Assembly (NCBI GenBank): GCA_041166745.1
Contig: JBEEGH010000009.1
Location: 62,001-126,000, forward strand
Source of the DNA: DASUCS01 sp041166745
Lineage (GTDB): Bacteria > Actinomycetota > Acidimicrobiia > Acidimicrobiales > JACDCH01
Direction: 5' to 3'
Length of the DNA: 64,000 nucleotides
Shown here: positions 1 through 7,964 of the stretch, one piece after another
Position numbering within the stretch: the stretch's first letter is position 1
Layout: each line of letters starts with the position of its first letter
Position numbers and translations under genes: made by a program
Notes under the pieces: generated by a model
The model's database searches: none
What the model was told of the DNA's origin: nothing
What the model saw: only the letters and a program-made list of their open reading frames with translations

Positions 1-2
1 GT

Positions 3-977
3 CCGTTGTCCGCCGCATCGATCGGGCAGGTGCACTGCTGCGTGCTGCCCGACGGCCGTGAAGCCGTCATCAAGTTGCAGCGGCCGAACATCCGTGAGCG
101 CATGACCACTGATCTGCGGATCATGCAGCGCCTCGCCCGCACGTTGCAGCGCACGAAGCTCGGCAAGAGCGCCAACCTCACCGGCGCCATCGCTGACCTC
201 CACGCCAACACGTTCAAGGAGCTCAACCCGGCGCTCGAGGCCCATCGCCAGACGCTGTTCCGCGATCGCATCGGCGCGTTCGGCGACAACCGCTACATCA
301 CGGCGCCGGAGGTGTACTGGGACTATTGCGGCCCGCACATGATCTGCATGGAGCGCATGTCGGGCGTCCCGATGGACGAGTTCGAAACGATCCGCGAGCA
401 AGGGGTCGACGGCGAGCTGATCCTGCGGCGAGGCGTGAAGGTGTGGATGGAAGCGGCGATGGTGCACGGGCCGTTCCACGGCGACGTGCACGCTGGCAAC
501 CTCTGGGTGCTCGACGACGGCCGGGCGACGTACCTCGATTTCGGGATCATGGGGGAGCTCAGCGACGAGTGGAAGGGCCTCATCCGAGACCTCTTCTACA
601 CGTCGATGATCGACGGCGACTTCAGCCGCATCGCCCGGGCCTTCAAGCGCGTCGGCGCGTTTCCGGAAGACATCGGCACCGACGAGGAAGTCGGCGCGCG
701 AATGCAGATGGCGTTCGGGCCGATGCTCGACATCGGCATCTCCGGCGTGAGCCTCGGCGACGTCTTCAAGTCGATCGTGCAGATGATGGAGCAGTACGGC
801 GTGCCCAGCCCGCAAGAGTTGATGCTCGTGACCAAGCAGCTCCTCTACTTCGAGCGGTACGCCAAGGTGCACGCGCCGAACTGGGCTCTCGCCCGTGATG
901 TGTTCCTCGTGAAGAACATCTTCCCGGAGGAAGCCGCGAAAAAGGCCGCCGATCTCGGCATCGAATTCCCCGACTGA
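3..977 (+). CDS. ABC1/AarF-family atypical kinase, 5'-truncated
   Basis: This is the C-terminal part of an ABC1 (UbiB/AarF/ADCK) atypical kinase. The reading frame is open to the window edge, so the true start lies upstream. Visible motifs are the family's Ala-rich loop (SAASIGQVH at the very start), a VIK lysine motif (AVIKLQRP), the catalytic-loop-like HGDVHAGN and a DFG triad (YLDFGIMGEL). Family members act in isoprenoid-lipid or quinone metabolism, and many bacterial ones are unassigned. The gene faces the convergent zur gene across a 69-bp gap that holds a small hairpin. The family call is firm; the substrate is unknown. Confidence 0.85.
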   Translation, partial: PLSAASIGQVHCCVLPDGREAVIKLQRPNIRERMTTDLRIMQRLARTLQRTKLGKSANLTGAIADLHANTFKELNPALEAHRQTLFRDRIGAFGDNRYITAPEVYWDYCGPHMICMERMSGVPMDEFETIREQGVDGELILRRGVKVWMEAAMVHGPFHGDVHAGNLWVLDDGRATYLDFGIMGELSDEWKGLIRDLFYTSMIDGDFSRIARAFKRVGAFPEDIGTDEEVGARMQMAFGPMLDIGISGVSLGDVFKSIVQMMEQYGVPSPQELMLVTKQLLYFERYAKVHAPNWALARDVFLVKNIFPEEAAKKAADLGIEFPD

Positions 978-1005
978 GACCGCTTCGCCTGTTCTTCCCG
1001 TCTGA

Positions 1006-1024
1006 ACCGGAAGAATTCTCCGGT
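1006..1024. terminator. Small hairpin between convergent genes
   Basis: ACCGGA and TCCGGT form 6-bp arms around a GAATTC-containing loop, midway between the stops of the ABC1 kinase and the convergent zur gene. There is no long T-run on either side. It is a possible bidirectional terminator from position and symmetry only. Confidence 0.3.
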
Positions 1025-1046
1025 AACCACCGCACAAACGCCGGTG

Positions 1047-1481
1047 CTAGCTGCAGTCGGCGCAGCTGCCGAGGAGGTCCAGGCGATGGTGCGTCGGTTG
1101 AAAGCCCGTGCGGCGCGCCACGCCGGTCATCGCTGACGTCAGCCGCTCTTCGAGTTGCTTCGACACGGTGAAGTCCTCGACGGCGCCGCACGTCGAGCAG
1201 ATGAGGTGGTGATGGTGCTCGGTGAGATCCTCGGCGAGCTCGTACCGCGCGAAGTCGTCGTTGGTGACGACGCGTCGCACCGCTCCCACCTCCTCGAGGA
1301 TGGACAGGTTGCGATACGCCGAGCTCTGGGGGAGCGAGCGGCGCCGCTCGAGCAGCTCAGGAATCGTGAGCGGACGGTCGGTCTCACTCAGCACCTCGAC
1401 GAGGGCCCGGCGGTTCGTGGTGTAGCGCTGGTCGGCCTCGCGCAGGCGGTGCGCAACGGTCTCGTGGAGATCGGCGGGCAC
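1047..1481 (-). CDS. zur: Fur-family metalloregulator, probable zinc uptake regulator Zur
   Basis: This 144-aa Fur-family repressor has an N-terminal winged helix (residues about 10-80, with SSAYRNLSILEEVGAV as recognition region), a metal-binding HHHHLICSTCG segment near residues 88-98, and a C-terminal CADC pair for the structural zinc. The start is GTG. It is divergent from a complete zinc/manganese ABC transporter with 81 bp between the starts, and that interval carries two Fur-type boxes. This context favours Zur over Fur or PerR. In the family, zinc-loaded Zur represses high-affinity zinc uptake. The metal assignment is inference from context; the family is certain. Confidence 0.85.
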   Translation of the reverse strand: MPADLHETVAHRLREADQRYTTNRRALVEVLSETDRPLTIPELLERRRSLPQSSAYRNLSILEEVGAVRRVVTNDDFARYELAEDLTEHHHHLICSTCGAVEDFTVSKQLEERLTSAMTGVARRTGFQPTHHRLDLLGSCADCS

Positions 1482-1506
1482 CCACGAATCGTAGCCCGAT
1501 CATTGG

Positions 1507-1548
1507 TGAGAACCAGTATCATTCCATTTGTAATGAGAACGGATCTCG
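1507..1548. promoter_or_regulatory. Pair of Zur-type boxes in the zur-znuA divergent region
   Basis: Two 15-bp imperfect dyads share the layout TGAGA-N5-TMTCR. They are TGAGAACCAGTATCA at 1507-1521 and TGAGAACGGATCTCG at 1534-1548, with centres 27 bp apart. The second extends to a 19-bp dyad (AATGAGA-N5-TCTCGTT, 6 of 7 arm positions paired). The pattern resembles the TGANA-N5-TNTCA layout of actinobacterial Zur boxes. They lie next to the znuA -10 box, so binding should block that promoter and perhaps zur itself. Confidence 0.6.
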
Positions 1549-1550
1549 TT

Positions 1551-1556
1551 TAGGTT
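1551..1556 (+). promoter_or_regulatory. Leaderless -10 box of the zinc transporter operon
   Basis: TAGGTT lies exactly 6 nt before the znuA ATG at 1563. There is no ribosome-binding sequence, as expected for a leaderless actinobacterial transcript. The second Zur-like box ends 3 bp upstream. Confidence 0.5.
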
Positions 1557-1562
1557 GCGGGG

Positions 1563-2441
1563 ATGCGCAGGACCGCTCTTGTCGTGCTCGTCCTGGTTGC
1601 GGCGTGCAGCACCAACTCGACGTCGACGCCCGGCGCATCGTCGAAGCTGAAGGTGGTGGCGTCCACGAGCGCTTGGGGCAGCCTCGCCGCGCAGGTCGGG
1701 GGCGATCTGGTCGAGGTGACGAGCATCGTTTCCAATCCCGACGCCGACCCGCACGACTACGAGCCGACGGCCGAGGACGCTCGCACGATCTCCACCGCGC
1801 AGTACGTGATCTTCAACGGCGTCGGCTACGACGAGTGGGCACGGAATGTCGTCGAGAGCAACGCCAACAAGAGTCAAGTCGTCCTCGACGTCGGCGCCGC
1901 CGTGGGCGTTCACGGGGGCGACAATCCCCACCGCTGGTACTTCCCCAACGATGTGCGAACGGTGATCGATCGCATGGTCGCTGACTTCGAGCGGATCGAT
2001 CCCGCGAACGCTCCGGCGTTCGAACAGCGCAAGGCGGACTTCGAGTCGCAGCAGTTCAAGCGGTACCGCGACGCGCTCGATGCGATCCGTGGGGCCCACG
2101 CGAACACGCCGGTAGGGGCATCCGAAAGTCTCTTCGTCGGCATCGCCGAGGCCACCGGGCTCATCGTCCTCACACCGAATTCGTTCGTCACCGCCATCAG
2201 CGAGGGCATCGACCCGAGCCTGCAAGACAAGACCACGGCGGAGCAGCAGGTCGCGACCAAGAGCATCAAGGTGCTCGTCTTCAATCCTCAGAACTCGACC
2301 CCCGACGTCTCCACTCTCGTGGACACGGCCCGTGCCAACGGGATTCCGGTCGTGGAGTTCACGGAGACGCTCGTGGGTGCGACCTTCATCGACTGGCAGG
2401 TGGCGCAGCTGCAACGGCTCGCAGATGCGTTGGGACCGTGA
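1563..2441 (+). CDS. znuA: Zinc/manganese ABC transporter substrate-binding lipoprotein (ZnuA-like)
   Basis: This 292-aa protein is the extracellular metal-binding component of the uptake system. It has a lipoprotein signal (MRRTALVVLVLVAAC, lipobox LVAAC) followed by a Ser/Thr linker. Cluster A-I (ZnuA/TroA) motifs include DPHDYEPTAEDAR and NPHRWYFPND with candidate His ligands, and a C-terminal EFTETL segment. The His-rich loop of some ZnuA proteins is short (VHGGDNPH). It begins the operon and overlaps znuC by 4 bp (GTGA). Zinc is preferred over manganese because of the Zur-like neighbour and boxes. Confidence 0.88.
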   Translation: MRRTALVVLVLVAACSTNSTSTPGASSKLKVVASTSAWGSLAAQVGGDLVEVTSIVSNPDADPHDYEPTAEDARTISTAQYVIFNGVGYDEWARNVVESNANKSQVVLDVGAAVGVHGGDNPHRWYFPNDVRTVIDRMVADFERIDPANAPAFEQRKADFESQQFKRYRDALDAIRGAHANTPVGASESLFVGIAEATGLIVLTPNSFVTAISEGIDPSLQDKTTAEQQVATKSIKVLVFNPQNSTPDVSTLVDTARANGIPVVEFTETLVGATFIDWQVAQLQRLADALGP

Positions 2442-3241
2442 GCGAAGCCGCGCTGGCCTTCCGCGACGCGGCCGTTCGCTTGAGCGGGCGGACGATCTGG
2501 CGCGATCTGACGGCCGAGATTCAACGCGGTGAGTTCGTCGCCGTGCTCGGGCCGAACGGTGTCGGCAAGTCGACCCTCATCAAGGTCGTCGTCGGGCTGC
2601 TCCCCGTCGCCGAGGGCACGGTCGAGGTTCTCGGCGGAGCGCCGGGAGACCACAACCGCGACATCGGCTATCTCCCGCAGCGCCGCAGCTTCGACCCCGA
2701 CTTGCGCATCCGCGGCATCGACATCGTCCGGCTCGGGCTCGACGGCGACCGGTGGGGACTGCCGATCGGGCGTCGCCGCGACACCGCACGAGTCGACGAG
2801 GTCATCGACCTCGTGGGCGCCACCTCCTTTGCCACCAAACCCATCGGGCAGACCTCGGGTGGCGAGCAGCAGCGGCTGCTCATCGCGCAGGCGCTCGTGC
2901 GTGATCCCGCCTTGCTGCTGCTCGACGAGCCGCTCGACAGCCTCGATCTGCCCAACCAAGCCGCGGTCGCCGAGCTCGTGGCGAGCATCTCCCGTGATCG
3001 GGGCGTGACGGTGTTGCTCGTCGCCCACGACGTGAACCCGATCCTTCCGTATCTCGATCGAGTGATCTACCTCGGCCGCGGCGGCGGATTGATCGGAACG
3101 CCCGAAGAGGTGATCACCAGCGAGTCACTGACGAAGTTGTACGACACACCCATCGAGGTGCTGCGCGCCTCGGACGGACGCCTCGTCGTCGTCGGCCAAC
3201 CAGAGGCTCCCGCACATCATCACGATCGGCACGAACACTGA
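2438..3241 (+). CDS. znuC: Zinc ABC transporter ATP-binding protein (ZnuC-like)
   Basis: This 267-aa ATPase subunit has Walker A GPNGVGKST (about residues 36-44), a Q-loop region LPQRR, the signature SGGEQQR, Walker B ALLLLDEP and an H-loop LVAHD. The C-terminus ends in a His-rich tail (HHHDRHEH), a plausible metal-buffering or sensing element. The GTG start overlaps the znuA stop, and the gene overlaps the first permease by one base. It energises metal import through the two membrane subunits that follow. Confidence 0.92.
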   Translation: MSEAALAFRDAAVRLSGRTIWRDLTAEIQRGEFVAVLGPNGVGKSTLIKVVVGLLPVAEGTVEVLGGAPGDHNRDIGYLPQRRSFDPDLRIRGIDIVRLGLDGDRWGLPIGRRRDTARVDEVIDLVGATSFATKPIGQTSGGEQQRLLIAQALVRDPALLLLDEPLDSLDLPNQAAVAELVASISRDRGVTVLLVAHDVNPILPYLDRVIYLGRGGGLIGTPEEVITSESLTKLYDTPIEVLRASDGRLVVVGQPEAPAHHHDRHEH

Positions 3242-4098
3242 TGGTGCTCGCGGACTCGACGCACCTGTCGTGGAACGTGATCGACGACGTTCGTCAGATG
3301 TTCGCGTTCCCCTTCATGGTGAACGCCTTCCGGGCCGGCACGATCGTGGCCATCCTCGCCGCGGTCATCGGTTGGTTCATGGTGCTACGGCGCCAGACGT
3401 TCGCGGGGCACACGCTTGCACTCGTCGGCTTCCCCGGAGCGGCCGGAGCTTCGCTCGTCGGGGTGAGCGCGCAGTTCGGCTACTTCGGGTTCTGCACCAT
3501 CGCCGCCGTTGCGATCGGCGCGCTGCCAAGCGTCGCGAGCCGGAGCTACGGCGACGAGTCCGCGTTCATCGGTACGTTGCAGGCGTTCGCGCTCGCGTGC
3601 GGCTTCCTGTTCGTGTCGCTGTACGGCGGCAACCTCACGGGCGTCACGAGCCTGTTGTTCGGCACGTTCTTCGGCATCACGAACTCCCAGGTGCTGGTGC
3701 TCCTCGCCGTCGCGGTGATGGCGATCGCCCTCGTCGGCCTCGGTGCCCGGCCGTTGTTGTTCGCGTCGATCGATCCTGATGTCGCCGCCGCCCGAGGGCT
3801 GCCGACGCGCTGGCTGTCGGTCGGGTTCCTGGTGCTGCTCGGCGTAGCCGCCGCCGAGGTGAGCCAAGTGACCGGCTCGCTGCTCGTCTTCGCACTGCTC
3901 GTGCTCCCGCCGGCGACCGCGCAACGCCTGAGCGCCCGACCCGGCGTGAGCCTGCTCGCCGGCGTCGTCTTGGCGCTGCTCGTCACCTGGATCGGGCTGA
4001 GCGCCGCCTTCTTCTCGCCCTACCCGAGCGGGTTCTGGATCACGACGCTCGCGTTCGGCGGCTACGTCTCGACGCTGCTGATCTCGAGACGCCGGTGA
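3241..4098 (+). CDS. znuB: Zinc ABC transporter permease 1 (ABC-3 family)
   Basis: This 285-aa polytopic membrane protein of the ABC-3 (ZnuB/TroC/MntB) family has about eight hydrophobic segments. It contains the conserved region LRRQTFAGHTLALVGFPGA after the first helix and the DPDVAAARGLP coupling segment. A 20-residue hydrophilic N-terminal extension precedes the first helix. It is translationally coupled to znuC (TGATG) and to the second permease (GTGA). With the next gene it probably forms a heterodimeric channel. Confidence 0.9.
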   Translation: MVLADSTHLSWNVIDDVRQMFAFPFMVNAFRAGTIVAILAAVIGWFMVLRRQTFAGHTLALVGFPGAAGASLVGVSAQFGYFGFCTIAAVAIGALPSVASRSYGDESAFIGTLQAFALACGFLFVSLYGGNLTGVTSLLFGTFFGITNSQVLVLLAVAVMAIALVGLGARPLLFASIDPDVAAARGLPTRWLSVGFLVLLGVAAAEVSQVTGSLLVFALLVLPPATAQRLSARPGVSLLAGVVLALLVTWIGLSAAFFSPYPSGFWITTLAFGGYVSTLLISRRR

Positions 4099-4898
4099 CG
4101 AACGCGCTCATCGCTGGCACCGCGATCGCGCTCGCCTCCGGGCTCGTCGGCTATTTCCTCGTCCTACGGCGACAGCTCTTCACCGGCGACGCGCTGAGCC
4201 ACGTTGCGTTCACCGGCGCGCTCGGCGCGCTCGCCGCGGGCTACGACCCCCGGCTCGGCCTTTTCGTCGGTGCCGTCACTGTGTCGCTGCTGCTCGGCCT
4301 TCTGGGCTCGCGGGGCCGCGCCGACGATGTCGTCATCGGCGGTGTCTTTGCGTGGGTACTCGGCCTCGGCGTCTTGTTCCTTTCGATGTACACGTCGTCC
4401 AGCGCGTCCGCCACCAGTTCGGGCGGCGTGAGCGTCCTGTTCGGGTCGATCCTCGGCCTCGACAGCACTCGGGTCGCGACGGCCGTGGTCGTCGGCGTCG
4501 TCGTCTGCGGCGGCATCGCCGCGATCGGTCGACCGCTGCTGTTCGCCAGCATCGACGAGGCGGTCGCGGCGGCGAGGGGCGTGCCCGTGCGCGCGCTCGG
4601 CTACGGCTTTCTCGTGCTGGTGGGGCTCACGGCGGCGGAGGCCGCCCAGGCCGTGGGTGCCCTCCTGCTGCTCGGGCTGCTCGCCGCACCGGCCGGCGCG
4701 GCCCACCGACTGACGGCCCGCCCGATGGTGGCGTTCGCGCTCTCCGGCGCCCTCGCCGTCGCCATGATGTGGGCCGGTCTGTGGATCAGCTACGCCGCGC
4801 CGAAATTGCCGCCGAGCTTCGCCATCGTCGGGGTCGCGACCGTGCTGTACTTAGCCGTCCTGTTGGCAACGTCACGGCGGAGGTTGGAGCGCACATGA
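4095..4898 (+). CDS. Zinc ABC transporter permease 2 (ABC-3 family)
   Basis: This is a second ABC-3 permease of 267 aa, paralogous to the preceding gene. It shows the same LRRQLFTGDALSHVAFTGALGA motif and a matching IDEAVAAARGVPVRALGYGF coupling region. It starts with GTG overlapping the upstream stop. Two different permeases per operon occur in many manganese/zinc ABC systems. An ATGA overlap links it to a proline-rich membrane protein that ends the operon. Confidence 0.9.
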   Translation: MTNALIAGTAIALASGLVGYFLVLRRQLFTGDALSHVAFTGALGALAAGYDPRLGLFVGAVTVSLLLGLLGSRGRADDVVIGGVFAWVLGLGVLFLSMYTSSSASATSSGGVSVLFGSILGLDSTRVATAVVVGVVVCGGIAAIGRPLLFASIDEAVAAARGVPVRALGYGFLVLVGLTAAEAAQAVGALLLLGLLAAPAGAAHRLTARPMVAFALSGALAVAMMWAGLWISYAAPKLPPSFAIVGVATVLYLAVLLATSRRRLERT

Positions 4899-5689
4899 GC
4901 GAGCAGTCGGGTGGTCCGGGTTGGTGGCAGGCCTCTGACGGCAAGTGGTACCCGCCGGAGCAGGCGCCCACCGCCGCCCAACCGCCGGTCGATCCGACGA
5001 CGACGCAACCGGCCGCGGGTACTCCGGCCTATGGAGCGCCGCCCCCCGGTGCGCCGGCGTACGGCGCACCCGCGTACGGCGCGCCACCTGCAGGGGCGGC
5101 GGCGGCGGGTGGCGGTGGCGCCGGCAAGGTGATCGCCATCGTCGTGGTGCTGGCACTCCTCGCGGGCGGAGGTGCCTATCTGTTGACGAAGGGCAGCGGT
5201 AGCAGCGGCAGCGTGAAGAGCTTCTGCGACACGGCAAGAACGCTGAACAACGACACCTCGTTGAACAACAACAACTTCGACGACCCCGCCACGGTCGACA
5301 AAGTGGTCTCCGCGTTCACGAAGCTTGCGAATGCCTCGCCAAGCGAGATCAAGGCCGACATGAACACGCTGACCGACGGATTGAGGAAGGCGGCCGCCGC
5401 CATCAAGACCGGAAAGAACCCAGACACGGCACTCAGCCAAGCGGACAAGGACAAGTTCGATGCGGCAACCGTCAGAGTCAACACGTTTGCGGAGAAGAAC
5501 TGCGGGTTCGGACTCACCGGCTCGAGCAGCGACAGCTCGTTCGACAGCAGCTTCAGCTTCGACACCTCGTCGTTCGACAGCTCGCTGTCGAGCCAGTTCT
5601 CGACGTTCGACGACAGCAGCTTCTCCTCGGAGTTGTCATCGCTGTGCGATCAGTTCGGCTCTGACTTCCCGGGATGCAGCGGGAACTAG
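4895..5689 (+). CDS. Membrane-anchored protein with GWWQASDGKWYPPE motif and Ser/Asp-rich tail
   Basis: The function of this 264-aa protein is unknown. The start is the ATG at 4895 (ATGA overlap with the permease); the frame is open further upstream but that part is antisense-like noise. Layout: N-terminal GWWQASDGKWYPPE tryptophan motif, a Pro/Ala/Tyr-Gly low-complexity stretch (repeats of PAYGAP), one transmembrane helix around residues 77-98, an extracellular domain, and a C-terminal tail rich in Ser, Asp and Phe (residues about 208-250). The tryptophan motif recalls DUF2510-type modules. Its place as the last gene of the zinc operon suggests, but does not show, a role in metal homeostasis or the envelope. 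Confidence 0.75.
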   Translation: MSEQSGGPGWWQASDGKWYPPEQAPTAAQPPVDPTTTQPAAGTPAYGAPPPGAPAYGAPAYGAPPAGAAAAGGGGAGKVIAIVVVLALLAGGGAYLLTKGSGSSGSVKSFCDTARTLNNDTSLNNNNFDDPATVDKVVSAFTKLANASPSEIKADMNTLTDGLRKAAAAIKTGKNPDTALSQADKDKFDAATVRVNTFAEKNCGFGLTGSSSDSSFDSSFSFDTSSFDSSLSSQFSTFDDSSFSSELSSLCDQFGSDFPGCSGN

Positions 5690-5707
5690 TGGCCGGCTAG
5701 CGGCCCG

Positions 5708-6292
5708 CTAACCCTGCACGCCACGAAGGCCGGCCCAGGCGAGCGCGGCGACCTGCTCGGCGAGCAGGTCGGCGCTGCCCGTCATTCCGTTGGCCAGCCA
5801 ATGGCGACTGCTGCCCTCGGCCAGGCCGACGATGCCGTGGGCCAGCAGTCGCCGACGATCGTCGTCGAGCCCGTCGACCACGATCAGCGCGGCGATGCTG
5901 TCGGCGATCGACAATTCGACGCGACGGACCGCGTCGGCGAACTCTTCATCGCGGCGAGGGCCGCCGCCGAACAGCAGTTGGAACGCGAGCTGCTGCTTGG
6001 TCACGAACTCGAAATAGGCGCGGAACCCGGCGTGCACTTGTTCACGAGGAGTGCCGGCCTCGGTCGTGGCCTTGCCGATGGCGTCGCGCAGCCGTCCCCC
6101 GACATCTTCGAGCAGCTCCAGGTACAGCGCGCGCTTTGACCGAAAATGCTGATACAGGACAGGTTTGGTGACTCCCGCGGCTTCTGCGAGGTCATTCATC
6201 GACGTCTGGTGGTACCCACGCTCCGCAAACACCCGCAACGCGACGGTCAGGAGCTGCCGACGGCGACGAGGAGCGGGCAAGCGAATCGACAT
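5708..6292 (-). CDS. TetR-family transcriptional regulator
   Basis: This 194-aa repressor has a classical TetR helix-turn-helix: TVALRVFAERGYHQTSMNDLAEAAGV followed by KPVLYQHFRSKRALY (about residues 15-60). The C-terminal ligand domain is divergent. The ATG start is at 6292. It is convergent with the zinc operon, separated by 18 bp containing a weak TAGCG/CGCTA dyad. The alcohol dehydrogenase upstream on the same strand is 224 bp away; I see no gene or clear operator in that gap. The ligand and targets are unknown. Confidence 0.88.
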   Translation of the reverse strand: MSIRLPAPRRRRQLLTVALRVFAERGYHQTSMNDLAEAAGVTKPVLYQHFRSKRALYLELLEDVGGRLRDAIGKATTEAGTPREQVHAGFRAYFEFVTKQQLAFQLLFGGGPRRDEEFADAVRRVELSIADSIAALIVVDGLDDDRRRLLAHGIVGLAEGSSRHWLANGMTGSADLLAEQVAALAWAGLRGVQG

Positions 6293-6516
6293 GGACCATT
6301 TCTCCGGGAGGAGTCGCCGATGATCATGGCGAACTCAATCGTTGTGAGGCCAGCCCGACAGGTTCCTCCTACGACGACAAGGCGACCGCCGGAACCATTC
6401 CGGCCGCTGCCCGCGCGCAAGATGGGCGTGAGCCTCCTCGCGACAAAAGCTCGTCGGCGCCGGTTCCGAGGCACGCTCCCGCCTCGGGCCGGTCACTCGG
6501 GCTGGTGATCTGAGAA

Positions 6517-7620
6517 TCAGTACTCGATGACCGAGCGGGCGACTTCGCCGGCTTCCATCGCCTTGAAGGCGTCGTTCACCTCGTCGACCCGGATGCGCCG
6601 TGAGATCAGCTCGTCGAGCTTGAGGTCGCCGCTCTTGTAGTACTCGAGCAGGCGCGGCACGTCCTGTTGCACGTTCGACGACCCGTACCAGCAGCCCTTG
6701 ATCGTCTTCGACATCAGCACGACGCCGAAGAACGCCGGCAGCTCGAGCATCACCTCCATGCGCGGCACGCCCACGAGGACCGCCTCGCCGCCCCGGCGCG
6801 TCATCAACAGCGTCTGCTCGATCGTCTGCTTCAGGCCGATCACCTCGAACGCCACGTCGACCCCGCGCTGCTCGGTGAGCTCCATCACCTGCGAGACCGG
6901 ATCGCCGTCTCCCGCGTTCACGAGCGTGGTCGCGCCGAACTGCTTCGCCATGTCGAGCTTGTTCGCCAGCATGTCGATGGCGATGATCTCCTCCGCGCCC
7001 GCGATCTTGGCTCCTTGAATGACGTTGAGGCCGACGCCGCCGCAGCCGATGACGGCCACCGTGTCGCCGCGCGTGATGTTGGCGGTGTTGAGCGCAGCCC
7101 CGACGCCGGTGAGCACGCCACAACCGATGAGCGCGCCGATCTCGAGCGGGACGTCGTTCGGGATCTTCACCGCGCCGATGGCGGGGATCACCGCTTGCTC
7201 CGAGAACGTGCCCGAGCACGCCATCTGCGTGATGGGCTGACCATCGCGCGAGAACCGCGTGGTGCCATCGAGCAAGCCGCCGGTCATCATCGCCATCTGG
7301 CCGGCCTCGCACAGGAACCCTTGGCCCTTCTTGCAGAAGAAGCACACGCCGCACTGCGGCACCCACGACACCACGACGTGATCGCCGACTGCGAGGCCGG
7401 TGACGCCCTCGCCGAGCTCCTCGACGACCCCGGCGCCCTCGTGACCGAGCACCATCGGGAGCGCACCCATGAGCGTGCCGTTCTGGATCGACAGGTCGGA
7501 GTGACAGACGCCTGACGCGCCCATGCGAATTCGGATCTCACCGGCGTGGGGCGTCTCGAGGTCGAGGTCCTGGATCTCGAGTGGCTCGTTGAGCCCTACG
7601 CACACGGCTGCCTTCGGCAT
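6517..7620 (-). CDS. Zinc-dependent alcohol dehydrogenase (MDR superfamily)
   Basis: This 367-aa medium-chain dehydrogenase oxidises alcohols or reduces aldehydes with NAD(H). Catalytic-zinc ligands are Cys39 (GVCHSD), His60-Glu61 (GHEGAG) and a later Cys (IGCGVLTG). The structural-zinc cysteines follow the canonical C-x2-C-x2-C-x7-C spacing (CGVCFFCKKGQGFLC). The Rossmann motif is GCGGVGLN. I chose the ATG at 7620 rather than the in-frame GTG at 7626 because a GGGGGA ribosome site lies 8 nt before the ATG. It resembles class III and mycofactocin-linked alcohol dehydrogenases; the substrate is not determined. Confidence 0.88.
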   Translation of the reverse strand: MPKAAVCVGLNEPLEIQDLDLETPHAGEIRIRMGASGVCHSDLSIQNGTLMGALPMVLGHEGAGVVEELGEGVTGLAVGDHVVVSWVPQCGVCFFCKKGQGFLCEAGQMAMMTGGLLDGTTRFSRDGQPITQMACSGTFSEQAVIPAIGAVKIPNDVPLEIGALIGCGVLTGVGAALNTANITRGDTVAVIGCGGVGLNVIQGAKIAGAEEIIAIDMLANKLDMAKQFGATTLVNAGDGDPVSQVMELTEQRGVDVAFEVIGLKQTIEQTLLMTRRGGEAVLVGVPRMEVMLELPAFFGVVLMSKTIKGCWYGSSNVQQDVPRLLEYYKSGDLKLDELISRRIRVDEVNDAFKAMEAGEVARSVIEY

Positions 7621-7679
7621 TTGCACATCCCCCGGTTCTCGGCCTTGGTTGCTTCGGGCGACTTTTGCACCGCGCTCAC

Positions 7680-7964
7680 CTAGCGACCAAGTTCGCGATC
7701 CTCCCGTTCGGCTGCTTTGACCGCATAGCCGAACACGATGGCGGGCGCGAGCACGGCCGACCCGACGCCGAGGCAGCCGACGATCAGCGCAACGAGGAGG
7801 TCGGAGTATCCGCCGACAAAACCGACGATGAACAGCACGATGGCCAGCCCAAAAAGGCTGTAGCCAATTCGCTGCCCGAGCTCGGTGAGCTTCGCGATCC
7901 GGGCGCGACGGGCGAGTACCGGATCGTTGCTCGCACCACCGTTCACCACGGCGTCGTCAGTCAT
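7680..7964 (-). CDS. Small two-helix membrane protein
   Basis: This 94-aa protein of unknown function has a hydrophilic N-terminus (about 30 residues), two adjacent transmembrane helices (about residues 34-52 and 56-80) and a charged C-terminal tail (KAAEREDRELGR). Its ATG overlaps the stop of the upstream glycosyltransferase (ATGA), so the two are cotranscribed and probably translationally coupled. I do not recognise a named family. Confidence 0.65.
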   Translation of the reverse strand: MTDDAVVNGGASNDPVLARRARIAKLTELGQRIGYSLFGLAIVLFIVGFVGGYSDLLVALIVGCLGVGSAVLAPAIVFGYAVKAAEREDRELGR

